A stretch of DNA of 64,000 bases from positions 1,054,001 through 1,118,000 of the forward strand of contig NZ_BCWX01000002.1 in assembly GCF_001894805.1 (NCBI RefSeq), written 5' to 3'. Origin of the DNA: Rhodococcus globerulus NBRC 14531 (GTDB taxonomy: Bacteria > Actinomycetota > Actinomycetes > Mycobacteriales > Mycobacteriaceae). This document shows, piece after piece, positions 7,513-16,775 of this stretch; position 1 is the stretch's first letter; each line of letters starts with the position of its first letter. Made by a program: the position numbers and the translations under genes. The notes beneath the pieces are model-generated. The model was not told where the DNA came from, made no database searches, and saw only the letters and a list, made by a program, of their open reading frames with translations.

Positions 7513-7565
7513 AGTTTTGAACGTGTTCAAAACTGAGTCTACGCGCCATAGTTGAACGTGTTCAA
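7513..7565. promoter_or_regulatory. Paired TetR operators (TTGAAC-GT-GTTCAA)
   Basis: Site 1 at 7513-7534 has perfect 10-base arms AGTTTTGAAC and GTTCAAAACT around GT. Site 2 at 7552-7565 has 6-base arms TTGAAC and GTTCAA around GT. The centres are 35 bases apart. Site 1 lies close to the tetR start, where a bound repressor would block transcription. Site 2 lies 14 bases beyond the stop of the TfoX-N gene. Confidence 0.75.
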
Positions 7566-7579
7566 TTAGAGGTGTGAGG

Positions 7580-7906
7580 CTACTGTGAGTGCGCGAAATC
7601 CAGGGCTTCCTTGATCCAGGCGTTGAACTCCACGGTTGAACTGGTGCCAGTGCGATCGACCTCGACCCACCCTTTGCTCATCGGCCTTCCGCGCATGTCA
7701 GGCCAGTGTGCGCCCTTGTGTAGCAGCAGTTCGTCGACGCGTTCCGGCGCGCAGCGGATCAAGAGGTTGCCGTGAGAGTTCGCTGCGACCGCCAATTGTC
7801 CGTTGACCATGTAACTCAGGCCGCCGAACATCTTCACCTCACTGACGTCGTCCTCGCTCACGAGTGCATCGCGGATCCGGTCTGCCAGTGCTTTGTCGTA
7901 TGTCAT
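7580..7906 (-). CDS. TfoX N-terminal-domain protein
   Basis: The 108-residue protein from the ATG at 7906 matches the TfoX-N domain: LADRIRDALV, then VSEVKMFGGLSYMVNGQLAVAA, the family signature KMFGG. I prefer this start to an upstream one at 7957 because GAGGG lies eight bases before it and the family begins here. TfoX was named for competence regulation in proteobacteria. Stand-alone actinobacterial copies have no established role and are unlikely to be competence regulators. The gene is monocistronic. Confidence 0.75.
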   Translation of the reverse strand: MTYDKALADRIRDALVSEDDVSEVKMFGGLSYMVNGQLAVAANSHGNLLIRCAPERVDELLLHKGAHWPDMRGRPMSKGWVEVDRTGTSSTVEFNAWIKEALDFAHSQ

Positions 7907-7985
7907 GCGACCATCCCTCGATGTCGATATCGCGTACCCGGTACGGATATGTCTCACAAGCGTGACATGCGACGACCGATAAGCG

Positions 7986-9122
7986 TTACGAATGCGCAGG
8001 CTGTGGGGCGGTGAAGAACTCGACGAGTGAGACCGGAGCGCGGTCGCCCAGGCAGATTCTCAGGATCACGTCTGCGTCCGCCGCTTCCGATTGGCTGCGG
8101 GAGAACATCGCCGCTTCGTAGTCGGCAAGTGCCTCTTCGAGATTGTCTGGATGCGCTGCAATCGCCTTCCCGAGTTCGGCGCCGTCGTACATTGCCAAGT
8201 TCGCTCCCTCGCCGGACGGCGCCATCAGGTGCCCCGCGTCACCGAGGAGCGTCACTCCTGGAACACGGTCCCATTGGTGATCATTCGGGAGTGCGTGGAT
8301 CGGACGCGAGATCAGCGCGGTTTCGCCCGCGGTGATGAGCGCGGTGAGTTCTGGTGCCCACCCGTCGAATTCGGCTGCGACTCGGGCGATCGATGCGGCT
8401 GTGTCGGTGAAGTCGATGCTCGCAATCCACTCGGCGGGCCGGTTCAGTTGAACGTACGTGTGAATGACGCCACCGGACTCGCGGTGCGCGGTGATTCCCT
8501 TACCTGGGGCGAGCGCATACAGAGCGCCGCCGCCGACTACGTCGGCTGTCGCAGGGTGTCGCTCGTCAACATCGTGCAGGTATGTCTCGATGAATACGGT
8601 GCCCACGTACTCGGGTGTGGCGTCGGAGAGTAGAGGTCGAATCTTCGACCACGCGCCGTCGGCGCCCACGAGAAGGTCGGTAGTGACGGTTGTGCCGTCG
8701 TCGAAGGTGAGTTCGTGCCGGCCGTCGCCGAGGGAAACGGCACTGGACACTTTCCGCCCCCACTCAATGGTCCCGTCAGGTAGTGAGTCGAGCAGGATCT
8801 GGCGAAGATCCCCGCGAAGCACCTCGGGGCGTCCACCGGTGCCGTCGTCCGGTTCGTCGAGCAGCACCGTACCGTGTTGGTCGAGTATCCGTGAAGCCGC
8901 GCCACCTTCGTGGATGATCGCGCGGAACTGGTCGGTGAGACCGGCCGCTGCGAGCGCGAGTTGCCCGTTGTTTTCGTGGATGTCGAGCTGACCTCCCTGC
9001 GTGCGGGCTTCGGCAGAGGGTTCCGACTCGTAGATCGTTGCAGCGATGCCGTGAACGTGTAGGACACGCGCGAGGGTGAGGCCGCCGAGGCCGGCTCCGA
9101 TGATCGTGACTGGAGTTGTCAT
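7986..9122 (-). CDS. FAD-dependent monooxygenase, TetX-like
   Basis: A 378-residue class A flavin monooxygenase. The ADP-binding motif GAGLGGLTLARVL is near the N-terminus, DLLVGADGAWSKIRPLL carries the DG motif, and LLGDAGHLMAPSGEGANLAMYDG is the third FAD-binding motif with the GD pair. Spacing and length agree with TetX-type enzymes that hydroxylate small aromatics or tetracycline-like compounds using NADPH and oxygen. I start at the ATG at 9122, nine bases after AAGGA; longer readings add Arg-rich non-homologous sequence. It is divergent from a TetR gene with two operators between them, so it is probably induced by its substrate. The substrate is unknown. Confidence 0.85.
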   Translation of the reverse strand: MTTPVTIIGAGLGGLTLARVLHVHGIAATIYESEPSAEARTQGGQLDIHENNGQLALAAAGLTDQFRAIIHEGGAASRILDQHGTVLLDEPDDGTGGRPEVLRGDLRQILLDSLPDGTIEWGRKVSSAVSLGDGRHELTFDDGTTVTTDLLVGADGAWSKIRPLLSDATPEYVGTVFIETYLHDVDERHPATADVVGGGALYALAPGKGITAHRESGGVIHTYVQLNRPAEWIASIDFTDTAASIARVAAEFDGWAPELTALITAGETALISRPIHALPNDHQWDRVPGVTLLGDAGHLMAPSGEGANLAMYDGAELGKAIAAHPDNLEEALADYEAAMFSRSQSEAADADVILRICLGDRAPVSLVEFFTAPQPAHS

Positions 9123-9146
9123 GGTCTTCATTCCTTTCAATGAAAT

Positions 9147-9186
9147 TGGAACGTTGTTCCATTGTCGATCTTGGAACAGTGTTCCA
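9147..9186. promoter_or_regulatory. Two TetR operators TGGAAC-N3-GTTCCA in divergent promoter
   Basis: TGGAACGTTGTTCCA at 9147-9161 and TGGAACAGTGTTCCA at 9172-9186 have identical 6-base arms and centres 25 bases apart. They fill the 83-base gap between the monooxygenase and tetR starts, so one repressor can shut both promoters. Confidence 0.8.
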
Positions 9187-9205
9187 GATATGTCAAGATG
9201 GACAG

Positions 9206-9877
9206 ATGGACACAAAGTCGCAGCGGAACGAACGACGCACGGATGCACTGTCGAAAGAGCGAATCGTCGAGGCCGCGATCGAGATCCTCGACACCGAGGG
9301 CGAGGGCGCGCTGACATTTCGCGCGTTGGCGTCTCGCCTGGCAACCGGAAGTGGCGCAATCTACTGGCACGTTGCAAACAAGAACGAACTGCTTGCAGCG
9401 ACGACCACCGACGTCATCACACGTGTCATGACCGGCGTCGTCCCAGGGGCGACGCCGCGGGAAACCATCCGCACTACGGTTCTCGAGGTCTTCGACGCGA
9501 TCGACGCACACCCGTGGGTCGGCACCCAGCTCTCTCGTGAGCCGTGGCAGTCCGCGGTGCTGAAGATATTCGAAGGCGTTGGCCGGCAACTCCAAGAACT
9601 CGGAGTTCCCGAATCCGCGCAGTTCGACTGCGCTTCCGCACTCGTGAACTATGTCCTCGGCCTGGCCGGACAGTATGCCGCAGGGGCCCGCCTTCACGCA
9701 CGCGAGACGGATCGATCGGCCTTCCTCGCGACAATCACCTCAGGGTGGGAACAACTCGACTCAGCCGAGTACCCGTTCTTACGTCAGGTGGCACCGCAGT
9801 TGCGTGATCACGACGACCGCGACCAATTTCTTGCCGGCATCGATCTCATCCTGGCCGGAATCGCGACTGTCCGATAG
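9206..9877 (+). CDS. TetR-family repressor divergent from the monooxygenase
   Basis: A 223-residue protein. Residues 15-60 form the TetR DNA-binding domain (RIVEAAIEILDTEGEGALTFRALASRLATGSGAIYWHVANKNELL), of the subgroup with IYWHV in the recognition helix that is usual for tetracycline-repressor-like proteins. The C-terminal domain is all-helical. The start is the ATG at 9206, since the in-frame upstream extension would run through both operators. It is expected to bind the repeated TGGAAC-N3-GTTCCA sites and release them when a substrate of the flavoenzyme is present. Confidence 0.85.
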   Translation: MDTKSQRNERRTDALSKERIVEAAIEILDTEGEGALTFRALASRLATGSGAIYWHVANKNELLAATTTDVITRVMTGVVPGATPRETIRTTVLEVFDAIDAHPWVGTQLSREPWQSAVLKIFEGVGRQLQELGVPESAQFDCASALVNYVLGLAGQYAAGARLHARETDRSAFLATITSGWEQLDSAEYPFLRQVAPQLRDHDDRDQFLAGIDLILAGIATVR

Positions 9878-9951
9878 ACGGCGTTCGCCCTTGGTTGCTA
9901 CTGACCCATTCCGGAGAGCCGAATCTTCGATACCGCCGCTGCCGCAGGGGG

Positions 9952-9993
9952 ATTGTGCATCCGCGCGGTTGATCAACCGCGCGGATGCACAAT
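9952..9993. terminator. 20-bp perfect inverted repeat between convergent genes
   Basis: The 42-base palindrome, ATTGTGCATCCGCGCGGTTG paired with its exact complement around AT, stands 75 bases after the tetR stop and 37 bases before the stop of the convergent DUF1801 gene. It looks like a two-way terminator, although there is no T tract on the plus side. Confidence 0.65.
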
Positions 9994-10029
9994 TCGCGCG
10001 CGGATGTTGGAAGCCTTCGGGAAACCGGG

Positions 10030-10380
10030 TTAGTGTCTGGCCGCGAGCAATTCGGTAATCCTCGCGACGAGGTCGAGCGGGATCGGCTTGTTCAACGGAA
10101 ACTTCGCCGTCGCTTTGGCTGATCGATACGGGTCGATTGCCTTCTCGAATTCGGCGTCGCCCTCGGGGAGTGGATACATCGAAATGTGGTGTTTCCATCC
10201 GGCAAAATGCACCAGGCTTTTGCCGTCGACCGTGATGGTCGGCATTTGGTAGCTGATGGTTTCGCCGACGCCGGGGACTGCTTCGTGGATGGTCTGACGG
10301 ACGCTCTCGAGCACAGGTTGCACATCGATCGGGAAGGACGCGATGTACTGGTCGATCGTCTCGGGGCTTTCTGTGGTCAC
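10030..10380 (-). CDS. DUF1801 (YdhG-like) protein
   Basis: A 116-residue protein with the DUF1801 pattern: SPETIDQYIASFPIDVQPVLESVRQTIHEAVPGVGETISYQMPTI, then GKSLVHFAGWKHHISMYPLP. The fold is YdhG/frataxin-like. Some relatives have been proposed as intracellular iron chaperones, but for this branch that is only a suggestion. It is full length, single-gene and convergent with the TetR gene. Confidence 0.75.
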   Translation of the reverse strand: MTTESPETIDQYIASFPIDVQPVLESVRQTIHEAVPGVGETISYQMPTITVDGKSLVHFAGWKHHISMYPLPEGDAEFEKAIDPYRSAKATAKFPLNKPIPLDLVARITELLAARH

Positions 10381-10450
10381 GTGTCGAACATATCGTCATC
10401 GAGCGTTGTCGACTGTGCATTCGACAATCGATTGAGCAGTATGGTGCCTT

Positions 10451-11035
10451 ATGCGGTGTTCACGGGAATTGCTGGGCGTTGCGGCCGTCGCCTTGTTAGT
10501 GGGATGTGGTGCGCCGAGCAACAACGCGGACGACGTTGCGCCACCGACGTCGCGAGTGAATGTGCCTGGCCTGGTGGAACCAACCTGCCTGGCCGGCAAT
10601 CTTCTCGGATTCTCGGACTTGCCGCAGGCAGCAGCACCGGTTCCAGAACCGCGGCCGATCCCGGCTGATTTTGTGCCCGTCCGAGTGGTCACATGTGAGG
10701 GTGACTGGAGCGCTGGCGTCGTAGAGCACTCAGTGTCGTGGGTCGAGGAACGACGCGAGGGCGATATGGACGCCGTTATTGCAGGCTACCGGCTTCCATC
10801 AGATACACCGCCGGAAATGCGCACCTGCTTTGTGGACCAGCCGACTCCTCCGATTGTGTGGCTCGTCGACGATCAAGGCCTGGGACTGCTCGCTCCGGAC
10901 CTGCCGACAAATGAGTGTGGCGCGTTTAAGTGGGAGGCGATCACTGCCATCCGGGAGCTGCCGGTCACTGAACGGATTGTCCACCTCATCCCAGTTTCGC
11001 CGACGGTCGAAGCTCGGTTCATCAAACCGGAGTGA
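10451..11035 (+). CDS. Secreted lipoprotein of unknown function (194 aa)
   Basis: The signal sequence MRCSRELLGVAAVALLVGC ends in the lipobox LVGC, giving a lipid-anchored extracytoplasmic protein of about 175 aa. The mature region begins with a Ser/Pro-rich linker and contains Cys pairs (EPTCLAG, VTCEGDW, RTCFVD, NECGAF) that could form two disulfides. No enzymatic motif is visible. It is transcribed away from the DUF1801 gene and ends 50 bases before a doubtful small ORF. Confidence 0.75.
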   Translation: MRCSRELLGVAAVALLVGCGAPSNNADDVAPPTSRVNVPGLVEPTCLAGNLLGFSDLPQAAAPVPEPRPIPADFVPVRVVTCEGDWSAGVVEHSVSWVEERREGDMDAVIAGYRLPSDTPPEMRTCFVDQPTPPIVWLVDDQGLGLLAPDLPTNECGAFKWEAITAIRELPVTERIVHLIPVSPTVEARFIKPE

Positions 11036-11085
11036 TGGGTCAGGCCCCCGATCTACCCACGCGTTCTGAAATGAGACCATTAGGT

Positions 11086-11226
11086 ATGGCGAATCTGGAA
11101 CCTTGGGAAATCTCGAGATTGACTACCCACCTTCGTGCATATTTGGTCAACGCGAAGCGCTTTGTTCAAGGGTGGTCATTGCGTGAGGTCGAGGACAAGC
11201 GCGACGACCATCGTGCCGTCGATTAG
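11086..11226 (+). CDS. Possible small protein (46 aa), doubtful
   Basis: From the ATG at 11086 (weak ribosome site TTAGGT) the frame encodes 46 residues with a plausible helix (EISRLTTHLRAYLVNAKRF) and a charged C-terminus. Its TAG overlaps the TAA of the convergent SDR gene. I recognise no family. Composition and weak initiation leave it uncertain. Confidence 0.3.
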   Translation: MANLEPWEISRLTTHLRAYLVNAKRFVQGWSLREVEDKRDDHRAVD

Positions 11227-12149
11227 TCCGGCTTCGGCTGCCAGAAGTTGGGCCTCGAACCATCTATGTCGGGGAACCCGTACTCTGCTCCGAGTTCACC
11301 TGAACTGACAGATCGTTGATTCCATCGGGCCCGATTCGGATCGGCGGCAAGGGCGGCCACTGCGCGTCCGACAAATCTCGGCGACTCGGAACGAGCTAAA
11401 TCAGGTGGCGCAGTCGGCCCATCCCGATTCGGCAGTAGTGCGTCGCGCCAATTCGATTCTGTGACACCAAAATTATCGAGCATCATCTCCGATCGCAGGA
11501 AACCCGGAGTAATGGCAACGGCGGAACATCCGAACGGGCCTAGTTCATGGCCCTGCGAATATGCGAGCCTGTTCACCGACACTTTTGCCAAGTCGTAGAA
11601 CACCGAGATGCGATAGTTCGAGGCGTTGTATTCGGTAGTGCCATCGGTTATTTCGACAACCAGTCCACCTGGCCGATCGATCATGAGCGGCAGCAGATGA
11701 TGCGACGTGGTGATGTGGGTGTCGATCGCCAGGCGCAAGATGTGAAAGCCTTTGTCCAGATCGTGTTCCCATACCGGAGTGTTCCACTCCGCCGGTCCAC
11801 CCTTGAGTAACTCTGCGCCCCAGATGTCATTGACCAAGACGTCGATATGTCCGTAGTCGGTGCGTAATTGCTCAGCGAGATCAGCAACTCGAGTGCTCTT
11901 GAGGTGATCGACGGCAATCGGTACTCCGACGCCACCCAATTCGGTGACCAGAGCGGCGGTCTCCTCGATGGTTTCGCTCCGCGGGTAGTCCGATTGAAGG
12001 ATGCCGGTGGACGTGCTCCGTCCAGTGCAGATAACCGTGGCGCCCGCCTCGCCTAATGCTGCGGCGATTCCGCGTCCAGCGCCCCGCGTTGCCCCGGCAA
12101 CAACAGCTACACGCCCGCGTAGGGCATCACGTTGAGGTGTCCACGCCAT
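11223..12149 (-). CDS. Short-chain dehydrogenase/reductase
   Basis: A 308-residue SDR. The cofactor site is AGATRGAGRGIAAALGEAGA, residues ICTGRSTSTG suggest NADP binding, and the catalytic YxxxK is YDLAK with the preceding active-site region around VVEITDGT. The usual NNAG is NDIWG, a pattern seen in DHRS1-like SDRs. The C-terminus is longer than in classical SDRs. I start at the ATG at 12149 because the upstream 29 residues are not SDR-like. The substrate is unknown. The gene is monocistronic and convergent with the lipoprotein side. Confidence 0.8.
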   Translation of the reverse strand: MAWTPQRDALRGRVAVVAGATRGAGRGIAAALGEAGATVICTGRSTSTGILQSDYPRSETIEETAALVTELGGVGVPIAVDHLKSTRVADLAEQLRTDYGHIDVLVNDIWGAELLKGGPAEWNTPVWEHDLDKGFHILRLAIDTHITTSHHLLPLMIDRPGGLVVEITDGTTEYNASNYRISVFYDLAKVSVNRLAYSQGHELGPFGCSAVAITPGFLRSEMMLDNFGVTESNWRDALLPNRDGPTAPPDLARSESPRFVGRAVAALAADPNRARWNQRSVSSGELGAEYGFPDIDGSRPNFWQPKPD

Positions 12150-12411
12150 TGTCCGATTCTGCTCGCCGGCGCTGCCACGTTCAAGGCCTCGAAACGCAGG
12201 AGGAACCGAAAGCGCTCTGGGCGCGTCAAAATTCATGAGTGCTCAAGAACATGGACCGGGGGGGAACATGAATCGTTGTGTCGGGCAGAGTGCCGAGTGG
12301 AGAAACGGTGTCACGCCGATGAGTTCGGTTGTGGCACGAAGAAATTCGAGCAGGCTAGCGATTGTGCGTAGCGGCCGTCGTGGGGGAGTGGCCACAGAAG
12401 TTCCACCGGCA

Positions 12412-12437
12412 CGGGAGTCGCCCGAAGACGACTCCCG
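12412..12437 (-). terminator. Hairpin downstream of pgl
   Basis: CGGGAGTCG (12412-12420) pairs with CGACTCCCG (12429-12437) around eight bases, 18 bases beyond the pgl stop, and probably ends the pentose-phosphate operon transcript. The rest of the 306-base gap between the SDR gene and pgl holds only an unsupported 70-codon ORF (12238-12447). Confidence 0.5.
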
Positions 12438-12455
12438 GCCGGAGTGAATCTCAGA

Positions 12456-13196
12456 TCAGGGCAACTGCGAGGCAGCGTCCGAATCGAGGAACCACCGGGT
12501 GGCAACCAATCCTGTGGCGCCGGCACATGGCCAGTCGACCGCTGCAGCGCCGCCAACGGCAGCAGCAACAGCTTCAGCCTTTGCCGCGCCGGAAATGAGC
12601 AGCCACACTTCCTTCGCGCGCTGAACGGCGGGCAAAGTCAGAGTGATGCGGACCGGCGGGGGCTTGGGGGAGTCCGTCACCGCGACCACAAAACGAGACT
12701 CTTCACGAACCGCGTCGGTGTGCGGGAACAGAGAGTTGATGTGTCCCTCGCCGCCCATGCCAAGCAGGTGTACGTCGAATGTGGGGACCTGCTTGCCGTG
12801 CGCCTGCGCGCCCAGCAACTGCTCGTACGCTGTTGCCGCGCCGTCTGGATCGCCTTCGTAGATGCCGTCGGACGCAGCCATCGGATGTACCCGATCCGGA
12901 TCGACCGGAACATGATCCAGTAGCGCCTCGCGCGCTTGAACCTCGTTACGCTCCGGATCGCCGGCCGGGAGGAAACGCTCGTCGCCCCAGTACAGGTCGA
13001 TCTGCGCCCAGTCGATATCACCGGGAGTTTTGCGCAACTTTTCGAGCAGTGCGATGCCGGTTCCGCCGCCGGTCAGAACGATGGACGCAACGCCGCGAGC
13101 CTTCTGAGCCTCGACGATGGTGTCTACCAAACGTGCGGCGGCCGCATCGACCAACTGGCCCGCGTCCGAAAACTTTTCTACGACAACATCACTCAT
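12456..13196 (-). CDS. pgl: 6-phosphogluconolactonase
   Basis: A 246-residue protein of the PGL (SOL/DevB) family. It hydrolyses 6-phosphogluconolactone to 6-phosphogluconate, the second oxidative step of the pentose phosphate pathway. Family marks are [35 protein letters not shown] and [19 protein letters not shown], the last being the characteristic GMGxDGH-type motif with E in place of D. It is the last gene of the tkt-tal-zwf-opcA-pgl operon and overlaps opcA by eight bases, consistent with coupled expression with G6PDH, which makes its substrate. Confidence 0.92.
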   Translation of the reverse strand: MSDVVVEKFSDAGQLVDAAAARLVDTIVEAQKARGVASIVLTGGGTGIALLEKLRKTPGDIDWAQIDLYWGDERFLPAGDPERNEVQAREALLDHVPVDPDRVHPMAASDGIYEGDPDGAATAYEQLLGAQAHGKQVPTFDVHLLGMGGEGHINSLFPHTDAVREESRFVVAVTDSPKPPPVRITLTLPAVQRAKEVWLLISGAAKAEAVAAAVGGAAAVDWPCAGATGLVATRWFLDSDAASQLP

Positions 13197-14112
13197 ATGT
13201 CACCTTCTCGAGGCCGGTCAGCGCCTCTTCGTAGATTTCGTCAGGATCGAGTCGACGCAGTTCTTCGGCGAGGCAATCGCGTGTCTCCCGGCGACCAAGG
13301 GACACAAGCGCATCCGGCTGACCTGTCCGGATCAGCGTTGCAGTTGTGCCCTCCTGCGGGCGGCTGATGGAGATGCTGCGCGTCTCGAGCTTCAACTCGA
13401 CATTCAGTGCGCCGGTGCGGCGGTATACCGGAACTCCGGTCTTCGCAGCCAACCAGCCAGCCAGAATGTCCAGTGCGGGTTCGGTTTTCAGGCCGGACAC
13501 CACAGCAGAGGTGACGTTTTCGTGTGGCGGCAGATCGAGCGCCGACGCCAGCAGCGCGCGCCAGTAAGTTACACGGCTCCACGCCAGATCGGTGTCTCCG
13601 GCGGTGTACGACGCGAGCCGCCCCTTGATGGTTGCCGTCGGATCGGGTGCACCGGTGGCGTCGGTGATACGACGGACGGCGAGCTTGCCCACCGGATCCT
13701 TGGCCGGAATCGCGGGAGCCTCGAGCGGCCACCACGCGACTACCGGTGTGTCCGGGAGCAGGAACGGGATGACAACACTGCTCTCGTGATCTGCCAGCGG
13801 ACCGTAGAGACGTAGCACCACAACTTCCGAGGCGCCGGCGTCGCCGCCGACGCGGATCTGAGCGTCGAGGCGTGGTTCGCTTTGCTCGTCGCCGCGCAGC
13901 AGCACGATGACGCGACACGGGTGCTCGCGGCTTGCTTCGTTGGCTGCCTCGATCGCTTCTTCGGCGTTGCCGGTGTCGCGGGTGCAGACAACAAGAGTCA
14001 ACACACGACCCAACGTGACAGCGCCGCCGGTCTTGCGTACCTCGACCAGTTTCTTGCTGACCTGGACCGTGGTGGTTGACGGCAAATCGAGAATCACTAG
14101 GGTCGCCTCCAT
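13189..14112 (-). CDS. opcA: OpcA, glucose-6-phosphate dehydrogenase assembly/allosteric subunit
   Basis: From the ATG at 14112 the gene encodes 307 residues of the OpcA family, known in cyanobacteria and actinobacteria as a partner needed for full G6PDH activity. The start [26 protein letters not shown] and the segment [17 protein letters not shown] are typical. It overlaps zwf by 16 bases and pgl by eight, so the three are translated as a block and the G6PDH-OpcA complex can form at fixed ratio. The longer reading to 14232 runs inside zwf and adds only Arg-rich residues. Confidence 0.9.
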   Translation of the reverse strand: MEATLVILDLPSTTTVQVSKKLVEVRKTGGAVTLGRVLTLVVCTRDTGNAEEAIEAANEASREHPCRVIVLLRGDEQSEPRLDAQIRVGGDAGASEVVVLRLYGPLADHESSVVIPFLLPDTPVVAWWPLEAPAIPAKDPVGKLAVRRITDATGAPDPTATIKGRLASYTAGDTDLAWSRVTYWRALLASALDLPPHENVTSAVVSGLKTEPALDILAGWLAAKTGVPVYRRTGALNVELKLETRSISISRPQEGTTATLIRTGQPDALVSLGRRETRDCLAEELRRLDPDEIYEEALTGLEKVTYE

Positions 14113-15641
14113 TCGCGTCCGGTGCGGTTCAACATTTCGTCGGCAGATTCCGGTCCCCAGGTACCGGCCTCGTACGGGTCCGGTTTGCCGCCGGCAGCCC
14201 AATGCTCGAGGACGGGATCGAGGATCTCCCAAGACAATTCGACTTCGGCATTCACCGGGAACAGCGACGGCTCGCCGAGCAGGACATCGAGGATGAGTCG
14301 CTCGTAGGCTTCGGGTGAAGACTCGGTGAAGGCCTGGCCGTACGAGAAGTCCATGTTGACGTCGCGTACTTCCATGCTCGATCCCGGAACCTTCGACCCG
14401 AAGCGCATGGTCACGCCTTCATCGGGCTGCACCCGGATGACCAATGCGTTCTGGCCGAGATCGTCGGTCATGGTCTTGTCGAACGGTAGGTGAGGCGCAC
14501 GCTTGAAGACCACGGCGATCTCCGTGACCCGGCGACCCAGACGCTTACCGGTGCGCAGGTAGAACGGCACACCCGCCCAACGTCGAGTGTCGACCTCAAG
14601 CGTGATGGCCGCATACGTCTCGGTGATGGAATCAGCCGCGAAGCCGTCCTCTTCGAGAAGCCCGACAACCGGGAGACCACCCTGCCAGCCGCCCGTGTAC
14701 TGGCCACGGGCGGTGGTCTCGTCGAGAGGTTCGGCGAGCCTGGTGGCGGAGAGGACCTTGATCTTCTCCGCTTGCAGGTTGAGCGGCTCGAAGCTGATGG
14801 GCTCTTCCATCGCGGTGAACGCCAGCAGTTGCAGCAGGTGGTTCTGGATGACGTCGCGAGCGGCGCCGATCCCGTCGTAGTATCCGGCGCGGCCACCGAG
14901 ACCGATGTCCTCGGCCATCGTGATCTGAACGTGGTCGACGTAGTGCGCGTTCCAGATCGGATCGAACAGCTGGTTCGCGAAACGCAGAGCCAGGATGTTC
15001 TGAACCGTTTCCTTGCCGAGGTAGTGGTCGATACGGAATACCGTGTCCTCGGGGAACACCTTGTTGACCACAGCGTTCAGTTCACGAGCACTTTCGAGAT
15101 CGTGACCGAACGGCTTCTCGATGACAACGCGTCGCCACTGGCCTTCTTCTGCCTGGGCAAGCCCGGACGACGACAACTGCTCGAGAACCTGCGGGAAATC
15201 ATCCGGCGGGATCGCTAGGTAGAAGCCGTGGTTTCCACCGATTCCCCGCTCGGTGTCGAGTGTGGCCAAAGTGTCGGCCAGGTTCGTGAAGCCCTCGGAA
15301 TCGTCGAAGTTGCCCTTGACGAATCGGATGCCGTCCGCCAGCCGCTCCCACACGCTCTGCCGGAACTTGGTGCGAGCACCGTCCTTGACGGCGTCCAGAA
15401 CTACCTGTGCGAAGTCTGCGTCAGTCCAGTCGCGCCGGGCGAACCCGACCAGAGCGAATCCGGGCGGCAGCAGCCCTCGGTTGGCTAGGTCGTAGATGGC
15501 CGGCATCAGCTTGCGCCGCGCCAAGTCACCGGTGACCCCGAAAATCACCAGGGCACAAGGCCCGGCAATATGCGGAAGACGTTTGTCCGTGCTGTCTCTG
15601 AGGGGGTTGACCCAATCTGATGCCGCCGCGGAATCGCTCAC
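14097..15641 (-). CDS. zwf: Glucose-6-phosphate 1-dehydrogenase
   Basis: The 514-residue protein oxidises glucose 6-phosphate to 6-phosphogluconolactone with NADP. The cofactor motif is VIFGVTGDLARRKLMPAIYDL, and the substrate-binding and catalytic segment RIDHYLGKETVQN is intact. The GTG at 15641 lies just after the tal stop and gives the length usual for actinobacterial Zwf. The frame stays open upstream to 15905, but that part is antisense-like sequence within tal. It is the entry enzyme of the oxidative branch and sits beside its partner gene opcA. Confidence 0.93.
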   Translation of the reverse strand: MSDSAAASDWVNPLRDSTDKRLPHIAGPCALVIFGVTGDLARRKLMPAIYDLANRGLLPPGFALVGFARRDWTDADFAQVVLDAVKDGARTKFRQSVWERLADGIRFVKGNFDDSEGFTNLADTLATLDTERGIGGNHGFYLAIPPDDFPQVLEQLSSSGLAQAEEGQWRRVVIEKPFGHDLESARELNAVVNKVFPEDTVFRIDHYLGKETVQNILALRFANQLFDPIWNAHYVDHVQITMAEDIGLGGRAGYYDGIGAARDVIQNHLLQLLAFTAMEEPISFEPLNLQAEKIKVLSATRLAEPLDETTARGQYTGGWQGGLPVVGLLEEDGFAADSITETYAAITLEVDTRRWAGVPFYLRTGKRLGRRVTEIAVVFKRAPHLPFDKTMTDDLGQNALVIRVQPDEGVTMRFGSKVPGSSMEVRDVNMDFSYGQAFTESSPEAYERLILDVLLGEPSLFPVNAEVELSWEILDPVLEHWAAGGKPDPYEAGTWGPESADEMLNRTGREWRRP

Positions 15642-15645
15642 AGGC

Positions 15646-16770
15646 TCAGCTCTTCTGGGTTGCTGCGCGGAGCTGCTCGGCAGTCGCGTCGAGCAACTCG
15701 TTCCACGACACCTCGAACTTGTCGACACCCTCGGTCTCGAGGACATTGAACACGTCCGCGAGATCGATGCCGACGGCTGCGAGCTGATCGAACACTGCCT
15801 GCGACTCCTGGGCGGTGCCCGAGACGGTGTCGCCCGTGATCTCACCGTGGTCGGCAAGTGCGTCGAGCGTCTTCTCCGGCATGGTGTTGACCGTGTTGGG
15901 TGCAACCAACTCCGTGACGTAGAGAGTGTCCGGGTAGTCAGGGTTCTTCACGCCCGTCGACGCCCACAGCGGACGCTGGGCCTTGGCGCCGTCAGCCAGG
16001 AGTCCCTGGAAGCGCGGCTGCACCTCGAAGACCTGCTGGTATGCGTTGTATGCCAGACGAGCATTTGCGAGTGCAGCCTTGCCACGAAGCTCGAGAGCTT
16101 CCGGCGTGCCGATCGCCGTGAGGCGGTTGTCGATCTCGGAATCCACGCGGGAAACGAAGAACGACGCCACCGACTCGATGGACGAAACGTCGCGGCCCGC
16201 AGCCTTCGCGGTCTCCAGACCGTCGAGGTATGCACCCATGACGGCTTCGTAGCGCTCGACCGAGAAAATCAACGTGACGTTGACGCTGATGCCTTCACCG
16301 ATCACCTTGGCGATGGCGGGAATGCCGGCCAGCGTCGCGGGGATCTTGATGAGGACGTTCGGGCGATCGACGATCTTGTGCAGTTCGACGGCCTGCGCGA
16401 CAGTCGCGTCGGTGTTGTGTGCCAGGCGAGGATCAACCTCGATGGACACGCGGCCGTCGACGCCGTTCGACGCCTCGAACTGCGGAGCCAGGATGTCGCA
16501 CGCTGCGCGCACGTCGTCGGTGGTGACCGCCGTGATGGTGGCGTCGACATCGGCGCCGCGCTGGGCCAACTCGCGGACCTGCGCGTCGTAGTCCGAACCC
16601 TTGGACAGGGCTGCCTGGAAGATCGACGGGTTGGTGGTGACACCCACGATGGACTTGGTGTCGATCAGGTTCTGCAGGTTTCCGGACTGGATGCGATCTC
16701 GCGAAAGATCGTCAAGCCAGATGGAAACGCCTGCGGCGGACAGCTTTTCGGTGTTCACATTCTGTGTCAT
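15646..16770 (-). CDS. tal: Transaldolase
   Basis: A 374-residue transaldolase of the actinobacterial/cyanobacterial type, transferring a dihydroxyacetone unit between sugar phosphates. The N-terminus [37 protein letters not shown] is characteristic. The Schiff-base lysine lies in NVLIKIPAT. The start chosen, ATG at 16770, stands eight bases after GAAGGGA, which is itself the end of tkt; an ATG nine bases earlier overlaps the tkt stop. The gene links the non-oxidative branch to the zwf-opcA-pgl genes behind it. Confidence 0.93.
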   Translation of the reverse strand: MTQNVNTEKLSAAGVSIWLDDLSRDRIQSGNLQNLIDTKSIVGVTTNPSIFQAALSKGSDYDAQVRELAQRGADVDATITAVTTDDVRAACDILAPQFEASNGVDGRVSIEVDPRLAHNTDATVAQAVELHKIVDRPNVLIKIPATLAGIPAIAKVIGEGISVNVTLIFSVERYEAVMGAYLDGLETAKAAGRDVSSIESVASFFVSRVDSEIDNRLTAIGTPEALELRGKAALANARLAYNAYQQVFEVQPRFQGLLADGAKAQRPLWASTGVKNPDYPDTLYVTELVAPNTVNTMPEKTLDALADHGEITGDTVSGTAQESQAVFDQLAAVGIDLADVFNVLETEGVDKFEVSWNELLDATAEQLRAATQKS

Positions 16771-16775
16771 CGAGA

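Noticed and set aside
12238-12447. 70-codon ORF between the SDR gene and pgl
   Set aside because: Arg/Ser/Gly-rich, no clear ribosome site, and it runs through the hairpin that serves as pgl terminator.
14113-14232. Longer OpcA start
   Set aside because: It lies inside zwf and adds non-homologous Arg-rich residues.
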